From Cyclobacteriaceae bacterium (lineage in GTDB: Bacteria; Bacteroidota; Bacteroidia; Cytophagales; Cyclobacteriaceae): a stretch of 17,987 bases of DNA. The stretch spans positions 1-17,987 of the forward strand of contig JALWRJ010000311.1 in NCBI GenBank assembly GCA_026994125.1. Direction: 5' to 3'. Made by a program: the position numbers and the translations under genes. Within the stretch, counting starts at the first letter, position 1; each line of letters starts with the position of its first letter. The notes below the pieces were generated by a model. The model ran no database searches, was not told the origin of the DNA, and worked only from the letters and a program-made list of their open reading frames with translations. Below, one piece after another: positions 1 through 6,370 of the stretch.

Positions 1-205
1 CATTCAAAAACGAGAGCAAGAAGCCATTGCTGCTGCCGAAGCAGAAGAGGCGGCAAAAGTAGCTGCCAAAGCAGAAGCAAACGAAGAAGCTACTGAAGAA
101 GCTGCACCCACTGAAAATGAAGCGGCTCCTGTTGCTGAGGATGCAAAAGAGGAAACTCCTGCTGAAGAAGCCCCGGCTGAAGAAACGAAAAAAGAAGAAG
201 AGTAA
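1..205 (+). CDS. rpsP: 30S ribosomal protein S16, C-terminal tail (5' end outside window)
   Basis: Open frame entering from the left edge (first full codon at 2) and ending in TAA at 203-205. The 67 visible residues are almost entirely Ala, Glu, Lys and Pro with no globular motif. Bacteroidota S16 proteins commonly carry such a long acidic/alanine-rich extension after the conserved S16 core. The gene lies just 10 bases before rimM, and the order rpsP-rimM-trmD is a classic ribosomal operon, so context rather than sequence similarity makes the call. The conserved S16 domain itself is outside the window. The tail is expected to be disordered and solvent-exposed on the 30S subunit; its role is unknown. 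The alternative, another Ala/Glu-rich protein, is unlikely given the position. Confidence 0.8.
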   Translation, partial: IQKREQEAIAAAEAEEAAKVAAKAEANEEATEEAAPTENEAAPVAEDAKEETPAEEAPAEETKKEEE

Positions 206-215
206 TACGTGAATT

Positions 216-749
216 ATGGATTTTGAGGAATGCTACCAATTGGGGTATATACTCAAAACCCACGGATTAAAGGGTGAACTGGCTATTTTTATTGATGCCG
301 ACCAACCCGAAGCCTATCAACAATTGGAATCGGTTTTTGTAGAACAAAACAAAAAGCCGGTTCCTTTTTTTATTGAGCACCTACAACTAGCCGGCCAAAA
401 AGCTATTGTAAAATTTGAAGAAATAGACTCCATAGAACAAGCCCGCCAACTAAAAGGCGCCAAACTGTATTTACCCCTGGCATTTTTACCCGATTTGGAA
501 GATGGCTATTATTTTCACGAACTAAAAGGGTATCAGGTTAAGGATAGTAAGTTAGGTAGCCTGGGCACCATTACCGGAGTGCTGGATGCCGGTAACCAAA
601 CCTTGCTTGCCATGGAATACAGGCAGCAAGAGGTGTTAATTCCGCTGGCCGATGAAATAGTGATTCGGGTAGATAAGCCAGCAAATACTATTTTTACTAC
701 CTTGCCGGACGGTCTGTTAGACTTATATTTGAAGGACGATGCGCATTGA
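216..749 (+). CDS. rimM: Ribosome maturation factor RimM
   Basis: Complete 177-residue protein, the usual RimM size. RimM binds ribosomal protein S19 in the 30S head and helps late assembly and processing of 16S rRNA. The N-terminal RimM beta-barrel (about residues 6-90) carries the family signature K-T-H-G-L-K-G-E at 14-21. The C-terminal PRC-barrel (about 95-172) includes the Y-Y-F-H-E-L-K-G-Y stretch near 98 and a conserved I-P-L-A-D-E-I-V region. The ATG at 216 lies 10 bases after the rpsP stop. No Shine-Dalgarno is visible, as is normal for Bacteroidota. It overlaps trmD by 11 bp, so it is probably co-transcribed and translationally coupled with it. Confidence 0.95.
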   Translation: MDFEECYQLGYILKTHGLKGELAIFIDADQPEAYQQLESVFVEQNKKPVPFFIEHLQLAGQKAIVKFEEIDSIEQARQLKGAKLYLPLAFLPDLEDGYYFHELKGYQVKDSKLGSLGTITGVLDAGNQTLLAMEYRQQEVLIPLADEIVIRVDKPANTIFTTLPDGLLDLYLKDDAH

Positions 750-1407
750 TATTATTTCGGTAGTGCCCGAGTTGTTGGAGAGCCCCTTTAACCACTCGAT
801 GCTAAAACGCGCCCAGGAAAAAGGGTTGGTTGAAATTGTAGTGCATAATTTACACGATTATGCCTCTAACAAATACAAACAAGTGGACGACTACGCCTTT
901 GGTGGTGGGGCAGGCATGGTGCTTATGATTGAGCCCATCGAGAAATGCATACAGGCATTAAAAGCCCAACGACCTTACGATGAAATTATTTACACCAGCC
1001 CCGATGGGCAGCTGCTCGATCAGCCGATGGCTAATGCGCTTTCGTTAATGGGAAACCTGATTATTTTATGTGGCCATTATAAAGGGGTAGATGAACGGGT
1101 GCGGCAGCACCTGGTTACCCGAGAAATAAGTATTGGCAATTATGTGCTTACCGGTGGCGAACTGGCCGCTGCAGTAATTGCTGATAGTGTGGTAAGGTTG
1201 CTGCCCGAGGTGCTTTCTGACGAAACCTCTGCCCTTACCGATTCGTTTCAGGATGGGCTCGTAGCCCCGCCTGTTTATACCCGACCGGCCGAATACCGTG
1301 GGCTTAAAGTACCCGATGTATTGCTTTCAGGGCATGCACAAAAAATTGAAGATTGGAGGCACGAGCAAGCACTCAAGCGAACCCGAGAACGAAGACCCGG
1401 CAACTAA
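739..1407 (+). CDS. trmD: tRNA (guanine-N1)-methyltransferase TrmD
   Basis: Complete 222-residue SPOUT-class methyltransferase that makes m1G37 in tRNAs reading CNN-type codons, using S-adenosylmethionine, and so prevents +1 frameshifting. The family blocks are in order: G-G-G-A-G-M-V at 55-61, the S-P-D-G-Q segment, [11 protein letters not shown], and the trefoil-knot SAM loop [11 protein letters not shown]. The D-S-F-x-x-G-L motif places Asp168 where E. coli has its catalytic Asp169. The C-terminal helical part ends in the basic K-R-T-R-E-R-R-P segment typical of the family. It starts inside the end of rimM (11-bp overlap). In many bacteria rplS follows; here a hairpin and a repeat element follow instead. 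Confidence 0.96.
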   Translation: MRIDIISVVPELLESPFNHSMLKRAQEKGLVEIVVHNLHDYASNKYKQVDDYAFGGGAGMVLMIEPIEKCIQALKAQRPYDEIIYTSPDGQLLDQPMANALSLMGNLIILCGHYKGVDERVRQHLVTREISIGNYVLTGGELAAAVIADSVVRLLPEVLSDETSALTDSFQDGLVAPPVYTRPAEYRGLKVPDVLLSGHAQKIEDWRHEQALKRTRERRPGN

Positions 1408-1411
1408 TTTA

Positions 1412-1441
1412 GGTGGTTTACAAACAAGTAAACCCTTACAC
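1412..1441 (+). terminator. Hairpin just downstream of trmD
   Basis: Five bases after the trmD stop, GGTTTAC (1415-1421) and its perfect complement GTAAACC (1428-1434) flank a 6-base loop. An outer GGTG/CACC pair (1412-1415 with 1438-1441) could form an alternative longer stem with a bulge. Its place at the end of the rpsP-rimM-trmD operon suggests a transcript end or an mRNA 3'-stabilising stem. There is no U-tract after it, so a classical intrinsic terminator is not demonstrated. Confidence 0.35.
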
Positions 1442-1523
1442 CTATTTGGGCGCACCATCCTAATCATCGTTTTAAAATGCTAAGACAACAAGAGAAAAAT
1501 CACACCCGAACCCCAAACTACTT

Positions 1524-1663
1524 ACGTCATTCCTGCGTAGGCAGGAATCTGTTAGTATGGCATTAGCTAAACAAAATGCAGGTGGTTATAATTTTCAATT
1601 ACGAAATTTAGATAAACTATTAACATTTGCAAGGGCAGGTTCCTGCCTACGCAGCTATGACGT
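1524..1663. repeat. Inverted pair of REP-like palindromic elements (BIME/MITE-like, 140 bp)
   Basis: Left copy 1524-1547 on the plus strand and right copy 1640-1663 on the minus strand match at 22 of 24 positions, in inverted orientation, with a 92-base spacer. The left copy contains a perfect 8-bp stem, ATTCCTGC (1529-1536) and GCAGGAAT (1541-1548), around the loop GTAG. The right copy holds GGCAGG (1634-1639) and CCTGCC (1642-1647) around TT. The core resembles the widespread GTCATTCCTGC-type REP sequences scattered in many genomes, which are often mobilised by RAYT (REP-associated) transposases. No transposase gene is in the window. No target duplication is evident at the edges. Confidence 0.75.
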
Positions 1664-1843
1664 TTGTTAATGTTTCCAAAGCCTACCCATCAGCCTATCT
1701 CCGCCACAAAGCGCACCTCATCCAACACAAATTATTTATGCTTTTTATATAACTTTAAAAAGGAACTAAGTAATTTTAGACTTGCATTTTATAAGGTTAG
1801 TTGTAGCTTACTATCCTACACATTTTATAGAAACTACTTGCAC

Positions 1844-3184
1844 ATGGCAGCTAAGAAAAAAGAGCAAAAAATATTTGTACTGGACACCAGTGTTATTCTT
1901 TACGAACACAACTCCATCTTAAATTTTGATGAACATGATGTAGGAATTCCTATAACTGTACTCGAAGAGTTAGACACCTTTAAAAAAGGAAATGACACCC
2001 GCAATTACGAAGCACGAGAATTTACCAGACTGCTGGATAAGCTCTCTAAAAACTATAGTTTGCAAGATTGGATTCCTTTAAATGGATCCGACAAAAAAGG
2101 GGTATTTAAAGTGCTTATGTCGAGCGAAAGCAGCATAAATGCCAACGAGGTGTTTGGCGAAGAAAAGCCCGACCACCGCATTCTAAATGCAGCACTGCAA
2201 TTGCAAGAGCAAGAAAAAGGTAAAAAAGTAATACTGGTTACTAAAGATATAAATCTAAGGCTAAAAGCCAAATCGCTCAACCTGACAGCCGAGGACTACA
2301 CCACCGGAAAAATTCAAAATGTAAGCACGCTCTACACCGGGAAAAGCACGCATCAAAAAATTAATACTGAGCTTATTAATAGAATTTACGATACAAAAGG
2401 AGTGCCTTTGGATGATATTTTACCTAGCGCCAAACTAAAAGACAACGAATTTCTGATCTTAAAAAATGGCAAAAAATCTGTATTAGCTTATAACAACCCC
2501 CTGGACAACCTTATTGAGCGCGTGGACAAAAAATCGGTTTATGGCATAAAGCCACGCAATGCCGAGCAGGCCTTTGCCATAAATGCCATATTAAACCCCG
2601 ATGTAAAACTGGTTACCATAAGCGGGGTAGCAGGCACTGGCAAAACCCTAATAGCCTTGGCCGCTGCTATGGAGCAAAAAAAGGAATTTAAACAAATTTA
2701 CCTGGCGCGCCCAATAGTTCCTTTAAGCAATAAAGACATTGGGTATTTACCGGGAGATTTTAAATCGAAGGTTAACCCCTATATGGAACCTCTGTGGGAT
2801 AACCTGAAGTTTATCCAAAACCAATGGAGCGAAACCGACAAGGAATATGCTAAAATTACCGATATGGTAAATAAAGAAAAACTGGTAATTACCCCGTTGG
2901 CCTATATTAGAGGGCGCAGTTTTTCGAACATCATATTTATTGTTGATGAAGCTCAAAACCTGACCCCACACGAAGTAAAAACCATTATAAGCCGGGCTGG
3001 CGAAAACTGTAAAATTATTTTAACAGGCGATGTAAACCAGATTGACACCCCTTACCTGGACTCGCAAAGCAACGGGTTGTCGTACCTGATTGACCGGGTA
3101 AACAGCCACCCGCTATACGCCCATGTAACCTTAGAAAAAGGCGAACGATCCGAATTGGCTAATTTAGCCAACGAATTACTTTAG
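1844..3184 (+). CDS. PIN-PhoH protein (PhoH-like ATPase with N-terminal PIN nuclease domain)
   Basis: 446 residues from the ATG at 1844, which begins M-A-A-K-K-K. I chose this start because the PIN domain begins immediately and the upstream extension is not protein-like. PIN domain (about 10-140): acidic residues D14, E42, D110 and D135 sit in the usual PIN contexts and could bind the metal ion for RNA cleavage. PhoH ATPase domain (about 235-446): Walker A G-V-A-G-T-G-K-T at 261-268 and Walker B I-V-D-E-A-Q at 366-371, followed by the L-T-G-D-x-x-Q motif. Relatives (PhoH2/YlaK class) are described as ATP-dependent RNA helicase/nucleases; the substrate here is unknown. It is a cytoplasmic single gene, convergent with the next gene, leaving only 2 bases between stops. 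Confidence 0.92.
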   Translation: MAAKKKEQKIFVLDTSVILYEHNSILNFDEHDVGIPITVLEELDTFKKGNDTRNYEAREFTRLLDKLSKNYSLQDWIPLNGSDKKGVFKVLMSSESSINANEVFGEEKPDHRILNAALQLQEQEKGKKVILVTKDINLRLKAKSLNLTAEDYTTGKIQNVSTLYTGKSTHQKINTELINRIYDTKGVPLDDILPSAKLKDNEFLILKNGKKSVLAYNNPLDNLIERVDKKSVYGIKPRNAEQAFAINAILNPDVKLVTISGVAGTGKTLIALAAAMEQKKEFKQIYLARPIVPLSNKDIGYLPGDFKSKVNPYMEPLWDNLKFIQNQWSETDKEYAKITDMVNKEKLVITPLAYIRGRSFSNIIFIVDEAQNLTPHEVKTIISRAGENCKIILTGDVNQIDTPYLDSQSNGLSYLIDRVNSHPLYAHVTLEKGERSELANLANELL

Positions 3185-3186
3185 AA

Positions 3187-4221
3187 TTAGTTAATTTTAT
3201 CCATTACCTCATCTACCAGCTTAGGAGCAGGGATTCGGTACCCCACAAAAAAACGGATTTCGCCCAGGTTGTTTGTTAGCAAAATATTTTCGGGTAGTTT
3301 TAAATTATTGCTATCTACTATAAAATAAATTCCAGTATACCATTTAGCTACATTATAGCCAATACCCCCTCGAACCATTAGCTTAAAATTGGCAGTAAAC
3401 ACCGGAGTTGCTTTGCCCGTAGCATGGTACACTTCACCTAAAGGAAAGGTTACTCCGGGAAAGGCGCCCAGGGTACCATAAAAATTGTTTTTAACATAGG
3501 TATATGAATAGCCAAACAATCCACCCACAAGCACCAAATTCATCTTTCTAAGTTGCGCTTCCGGTTTAAAACTACTATCCACAATGCTGGAATCGGCTCG
3601 CATGTGGTAACCGTATAAATTAGCAACTGCCATAAACGAACCCGCACTCTTTTTTAGTTTGCCATCTAACACAAAGGTAACTTTAGGTGTGTACTGCTCC
3701 CAGTTAAAGGGAACAGTAAAATTAATTCCCCAACCGGTAGTTTTAATATCAGGCCGTTGTGGATAAGGCATGCCTGGTTGCCAATCCGGGTGGGTAGCCT
3801 CAGGGTTTTTAACAAAATACCCTTGGTAGCGCCTTAAATATCCATCTACCAGGGTACGCTTTAAGTAAACACTGCCCTTTAGGTTAAACTCCCGAGTAGC
3901 ACCAAATTTATCGGGGTTGCGCTGTGTGAATTTTGGATTCAACGTCATATCAACCGCTAACCATTTGTAGGTAAAGCCTACGCCTACCCCATAGTGCTCA
4001 TTGGCATTATACACGTATTTTTGGCCGGTTTGGGCATCTTTAATAACAAACTTTTCGAACCTACGGGGTATTACAAACCGTAAAGCGAGCTTTGAATTAT
4101 AACTTTTTATATAGGCTGTATCGTAGGTGTAGGTTTCAACCTTTGGCAACGAAATGGGCATATTTTGCGCCAACAGCACAACAGACAACAACATAAAGTT
4201 TATAAAAAATGATACCTTCAT
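3187..4221 (-). CDS. Exported DUF4421-like protein, probable outer-membrane beta-barrel
   Basis: 344 residues starting at the ATG at 4221. The N-terminus is a typical signal peptide: a basic Lys2, a hydrophobic run to about residue 16, and a probable cut near L-L-A-Q. The mature part has alternating hydrophobic/aromatic strands (V-G-V-G-F-T-Y-K-W-L-A-V-D-M-T-L, then G-G-L-F-G-Y-S-Y-T-Y, then L-M-V-R-G-G-I-G-Y-N), as in an outer-membrane barrel, and the early Y-D-T-A-Y-I-K-S-Y segment. This layout reminds me of the Bacteroidota DUF4421 family; that assignment is from memory. The very C-terminus (V-D-E-V-M-D-K-I-N) is not a classic terminal-Phe barrel strand. Function unknown. A -7 box lies at 4249-4256, giving a short leader. 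Confidence 0.65.
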   Translation of the reverse strand: MKVSFFINFMLLSVVLLAQNMPISLPKVETYTYDTAYIKSYNSKLALRFVIPRRFEKFVIKDAQTGQKYVYNANEHYGVGVGFTYKWLAVDMTLNPKFTQRNPDKFGATREFNLKGSVYLKRTLVDGYLRRYQGYFVKNPEATHPDWQPGMPYPQRPDIKTTGWGINFTVPFNWEQYTPKVTFVLDGKLKKSAGSFMAVANLYGYHMRADSSIVDSSFKPEAQLRKMNLVLVGGLFGYSYTYVKNNFYGTLGAFPGVTFPLGEVYHATGKATPVFTANFKLMVRGGIGYNVAKWYTGIYFIVDSNNLKLPENILLTNNLGEIRFFVGYRIPAPKLVDEVMDKIN

Positions 4222-4248
4222 AGGGGTAAAAATAAACCGGTTTTAGCA

Positions 4249-4256
4249 CAAAGATA
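4249..4256 (-). promoter_or_regulatory. Candidate -7 promoter box for the DUF4421-like gene
   Basis: Read on the minus strand this is TATCTTTG, an exact match to the Bacteroidota TAnnTTTG -7 element, 27 bases before the start codon. I see no good TTG (-33) element 17-23 bases further upstream, so the call rests on the -7 box and spacing. Confidence 0.45.
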
Positions 4257-4490
4257 GGGGATATAATTAACCCTGGAAATTCGCCTGAATTTACTACCTC
4301 TGTCGGCTATGTGCAACCGGAGCAAAAGCAACGTTTGGCTGGAAGAAAGTAGTGGAGACCAGTTAAAGGAAAGGAGCGTGAGCTAAACCTGTAGTATCGT
4401 AGAAAAACTGAATATTAGCTATTATTTCATTCACCCTAATCTCTTCCGGGTACCGGGCTAATGAGAACTTAAATGGTCTTATTAGACAGT

Positions 4491-4531
4491 ATTTTCCTAA
4501 AGCTTGCGACTTTACTCAAAATTAGGAAAAT
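4491..4531. repeat. Perfect 10-bp inverted repeat, 21-base spacer
   Basis: ATTTTCCTAA at 4491-4500 and its exact complement TTAGGAAAAT at 4522-4531. The arms are 31 bases apart centre to centre, about three helical turns, and lie roughly 65-145 bases ahead of the two candidate SLC13 -7 boxes. This could be a paired binding site for a dimeric regulator or a hairpin. There is no sequence proof of either. Confidence 0.5.
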
Positions 4532-4595
4532 GATATTAAAACCATACAGAATATACTCAACAATAGGCATGGAAAAAATTTAATAATCAAAACCC

Positions 4596-4603
4596 TATAT
4601 TTG
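4596..4603 (+). promoter_or_regulatory. Candidate distal -7 box upstream of the SLC13 gene
   Basis: TATATTTG, an exact TAnnTTTG match, 74 bases before the start codon. It is followed by TAATA, echoing the downstream box that is followed by TAACT. No convincing TTG -33 element lies at the usual distance. Confidence 0.35.
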
Positions 4604-4634
4604 TAATAAATCAATTAGTGTGTACCCCAAAAGC

Positions 4635-4642
4635 TACATTTG
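4635..4642 (+). promoter_or_regulatory. Candidate proximal -7 box upstream of the SLC13 gene
   Basis: TACATTTG, a second exact TAnnTTTG match, 35 bases before the start codon. This would give a leader of about 28 nt, like other leaders inferred in this window. It is the better of the two candidates on distance. The -33 region is poor. Confidence 0.45.
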
Positions 4643-4677
4643 TAACTTAAAACTAGCTTATTTTTTTAAACAAAACC

Positions 4678-6114
4678 ATGAAAATACCGGTTAAAATTTT
4701 TGGATTAATAGCGGCTCCGGTGCTGTTTGGGCTCGTACTTTATTTTCATCATTCAACTTCTTTAAACCCGCTTGCCTGGCAAGTGTTGGCTGTGGCTTTA
4801 TGGATGGTAGTTTGGTGGATTACCGAAGCTGCCCCACTGGCCGTTACTGCTTTGCTGCCCATTATTTTGTTTCCGGCTTTGGGTGTTTTTGAATTAAAAG
4901 AAGCTACGGCTCCTTATGCCAGTCCTATTATATTTTTATTTATGGGTGGCTTTTTGCTTGCACTAGGTTTAGAAGAACACGGTTTACACAAGCGTATTGC
5001 CCTGGGCTTACTAAAATTTACCGGAACCAGTGCCAATGGAATTATTTTAGGGTTTATGGTGGCTTCCTCTTTTTTAAGTATGTGGATTAGCAATACCGCA
5101 ACTACTATTATGATGCTACCTATCGGCCTTTCTGTTATAGGGCTAGTAAAGCACAATTCCTTAAATAAAAAAGGGTTTACACATTTTTCGGTGGCGCTTA
5201 TGCTGGGTATTGCCTATGCGGCCAATATTGGTGGAATGGCTACCATTATTGGTACCCCACCTAATACCGTTTTTGTAGGCTATGCCGAAGAAATGCTACA
5301 TACAGAAATAGGTTTTGCTAACTGGATGATGATGGGATTGCCGGTAAGTGCTTTTCTACTATGGTTTACGTATTTATTGCTAACCCGGGTGCTCCATAAA
5401 AACAAACTGGGTAAAATGAGTGATGCAGAAGCCATGATTACCGAGGCTTATACCCAGCTTGGCAAAATGAAAACGGAAGAAAAATGGGTAGCTTTGGTGT
5501 TTGGACTAACAGCAGCCATGTGGATTTTTAAAGCCCCAATTAATAATGCATTGGGGTTTAAACTGCTCAACGATACCGTAACGGCCATGATAGGCGGTTC
5601 GCTTATGTTTATTATACCTTTAGATAAAAAAGACAAAAAACACCTGCTGGGTTGGAAAGCCACCCAAAGGCTCCCATGGGGTATTTTATTACTTTTTGGA
5701 GGAGGAATGACCCTGGCCAAAGCCATGGAAAAGGCCGGTTTGGTACAAATAATTGCCGAGCTAATTGCTCAAAACCATCTGCCGGTATGGGTAATTTTTT
5801 TAGTGCTCATAACCACCATGCTTTTTATGACCGAGCTGATGAGCAATGTTGCTTTGGCAACAATTTTTATTCCTATTGTAATAGCCATTGCCGAGGGTGC
5901 TCATATTAACCCTTTACTACTATCTATACCGGTAGCTATGGCCGCCAGTTGTGCCTTTATGATGCCTATCTCTACTCCGCCTAATGCCATTGTTTTTTCG
6001 AGTGGACACATCAAAATTACCCAAATGGTACGGGTAGGTATTTGGTTAAATATTATTTCGGTAATGGTGCTATGGGGGGCGGCTTTTAGCTTAATTGGTT
6101 GGGTGTTTAAATAG
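4678..6114 (+). CDS. SLC13/DASS-family sodium-coupled anion symporter
   Basis: 478 residues, strongly hydrophobic, with about 11-13 membrane segments; inner membrane. Family members import di- or tricarboxylates (succinate, malate, citrate) or sulfate with Na+. The two repeat-related signature sites are present: S-N-T-A-T-T at 138-143 and S-N-V-A at 389-392. Each is paired with a T-P-P-N hairpin loop, G-T-P-P-N at 192-196 and S-T-P-P-N-A at 432-437. In the structurally known homologue VcINDY these elements bind the substrate carboxylate and Na+. The second SNT is SNV here, which may tune specificity. The substrate cannot be read from sequence; dicarboxylate is the default guess. It is a single gene with a long upstream region, stopping 26 bases before the convergent DUF4834 gene. 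Confidence 0.92.
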   Translation: MKIPVKIFGLIAAPVLFGLVLYFHHSTSLNPLAWQVLAVALWMVVWWITEAAPLAVTALLPIILFPALGVFELKEATAPYASPIIFLFMGGFLLALGLEEHGLHKRIALGLLKFTGTSANGIILGFMVASSFLSMWISNTATTIMMLPIGLSVIGLVKHNSLNKKGFTHFSVALMLGIAYAANIGGMATIIGTPPNTVFVGYAEEMLHTEIGFANWMMMGLPVSAFLLWFTYLLLTRVLHKNKLGKMSDAEAMITEAYTQLGKMKTEEKWVALVFGLTAAMWIFKAPINNALGFKLLNDTVTAMIGGSLMFIIPLDKKDKKHLLGWKATQRLPWGILLLFGGGMTLAKAMEKAGLVQIIAELIAQNHLPVWVIFLVLITTMLFMTELMSNVALATIFIPIVIAIAEGAHINPLLLSIPVAMAASCAFMMPISTPPNAIVFSSGHIKITQMVRVGIWLNIISVMVLWGAAFSLIGWVFK

Positions 6115-6140
6115 CTGAAAGAAACAAGACCGCACCAGCC

Positions 6141-6368
6141 TTATTCCACTTCTTCAAAATCCACATAATCGCCCCCTTTGTACTTGCCGGTAGTGTCATT
6201 TTTTTTAGGAGCATAATCTACATGGAGGCCATCGTTGGATTGCCTGCCAGGTGGGTATTTACGCTGTTGTGTGTTAGGATGGCCGGTACCAAAAAACAGG
6301 CGAACTACCGAACCCAATGAGCGCATAAAAAAATACAGGATAACTAAAAAGGCAATAATTTTTAACAT
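6141..6368 (-). CDS. Small membrane protein, DUF4834 family
   Basis: 75 residues. One N-terminal membrane helix (about 2-27, I-I-A-F-L-V-I-L-Y-F-F-M-R-S-L) is followed by a polar tail. The tail ends in K-G-G-D-Y-V-D-F-E-E-V-E, which resembles the conserved acidic ending I recall for the Bacteroidota DUF4834 family. Its ATG lies 2 bases after the carB stop, so it is almost certainly on the carB transcript. Function unknown. I see no link to carbamoyl-phosphate chemistry beyond the shared transcript. Confidence 0.82.
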   Translation of the reverse strand: MLKIIAFLVILYFFMRSLGSVVRLFFGTGHPNTQQRKYPPGRQSNDGLHVDYAPKKNDTTGKYKGGDYVDFEEVE

Positions 6369-6370
6369 AA

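Larger units (their letters stand above)
1408..1843. other. Gene-free stretch between trmD and the PhoH gene
   Basis: 436 bases with no convincing gene. It holds the trmD hairpin (1412-1441), the inverted pair of REP-like palindromes (1524-1663) and an AT-rich leader before the PhoH gene. Two imperfect Bacteroidota-like -7 boxes (TAACTTTA at 1750-1757 and TAGACTTG at 1777-1784, each one base off TAnnTTTG) are weak promoter candidates for the PhoH gene. An open frame running through 1664-1843 in the PhoH frame has no similarity to the family N-terminus and starts inside the repeat element, so I treat it as non-coding. Confidence 0.6.
4222..4677. other. Divergent gene-free region upstream of the SLC13 gene
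   Basis: 456 bases between the starts of two divergent genes, with no supported coding sequence or RNA gene. It contains the leftward -7 box (4249-4256), a perfect 10-bp inverted repeat (4491-4531) and two rightward TAnnTTTG boxes (4596-4603, 4635-4642). The part from about 4260 to 4480 shows nothing I can identify. The length is unusual for this otherwise compact window, so regulatory sites, a small RNA or a decayed gene are possible. Confidence 0.5.

Noticed and set aside
1664..1843. In-frame 60-codon extension of the PIN-PhoH protein from a TTG codon
   Set aside because: It starts directly at the edge of the repeat element, is AT-rich leader-like sequence, and the family N-terminus fits the ATG at 1844.
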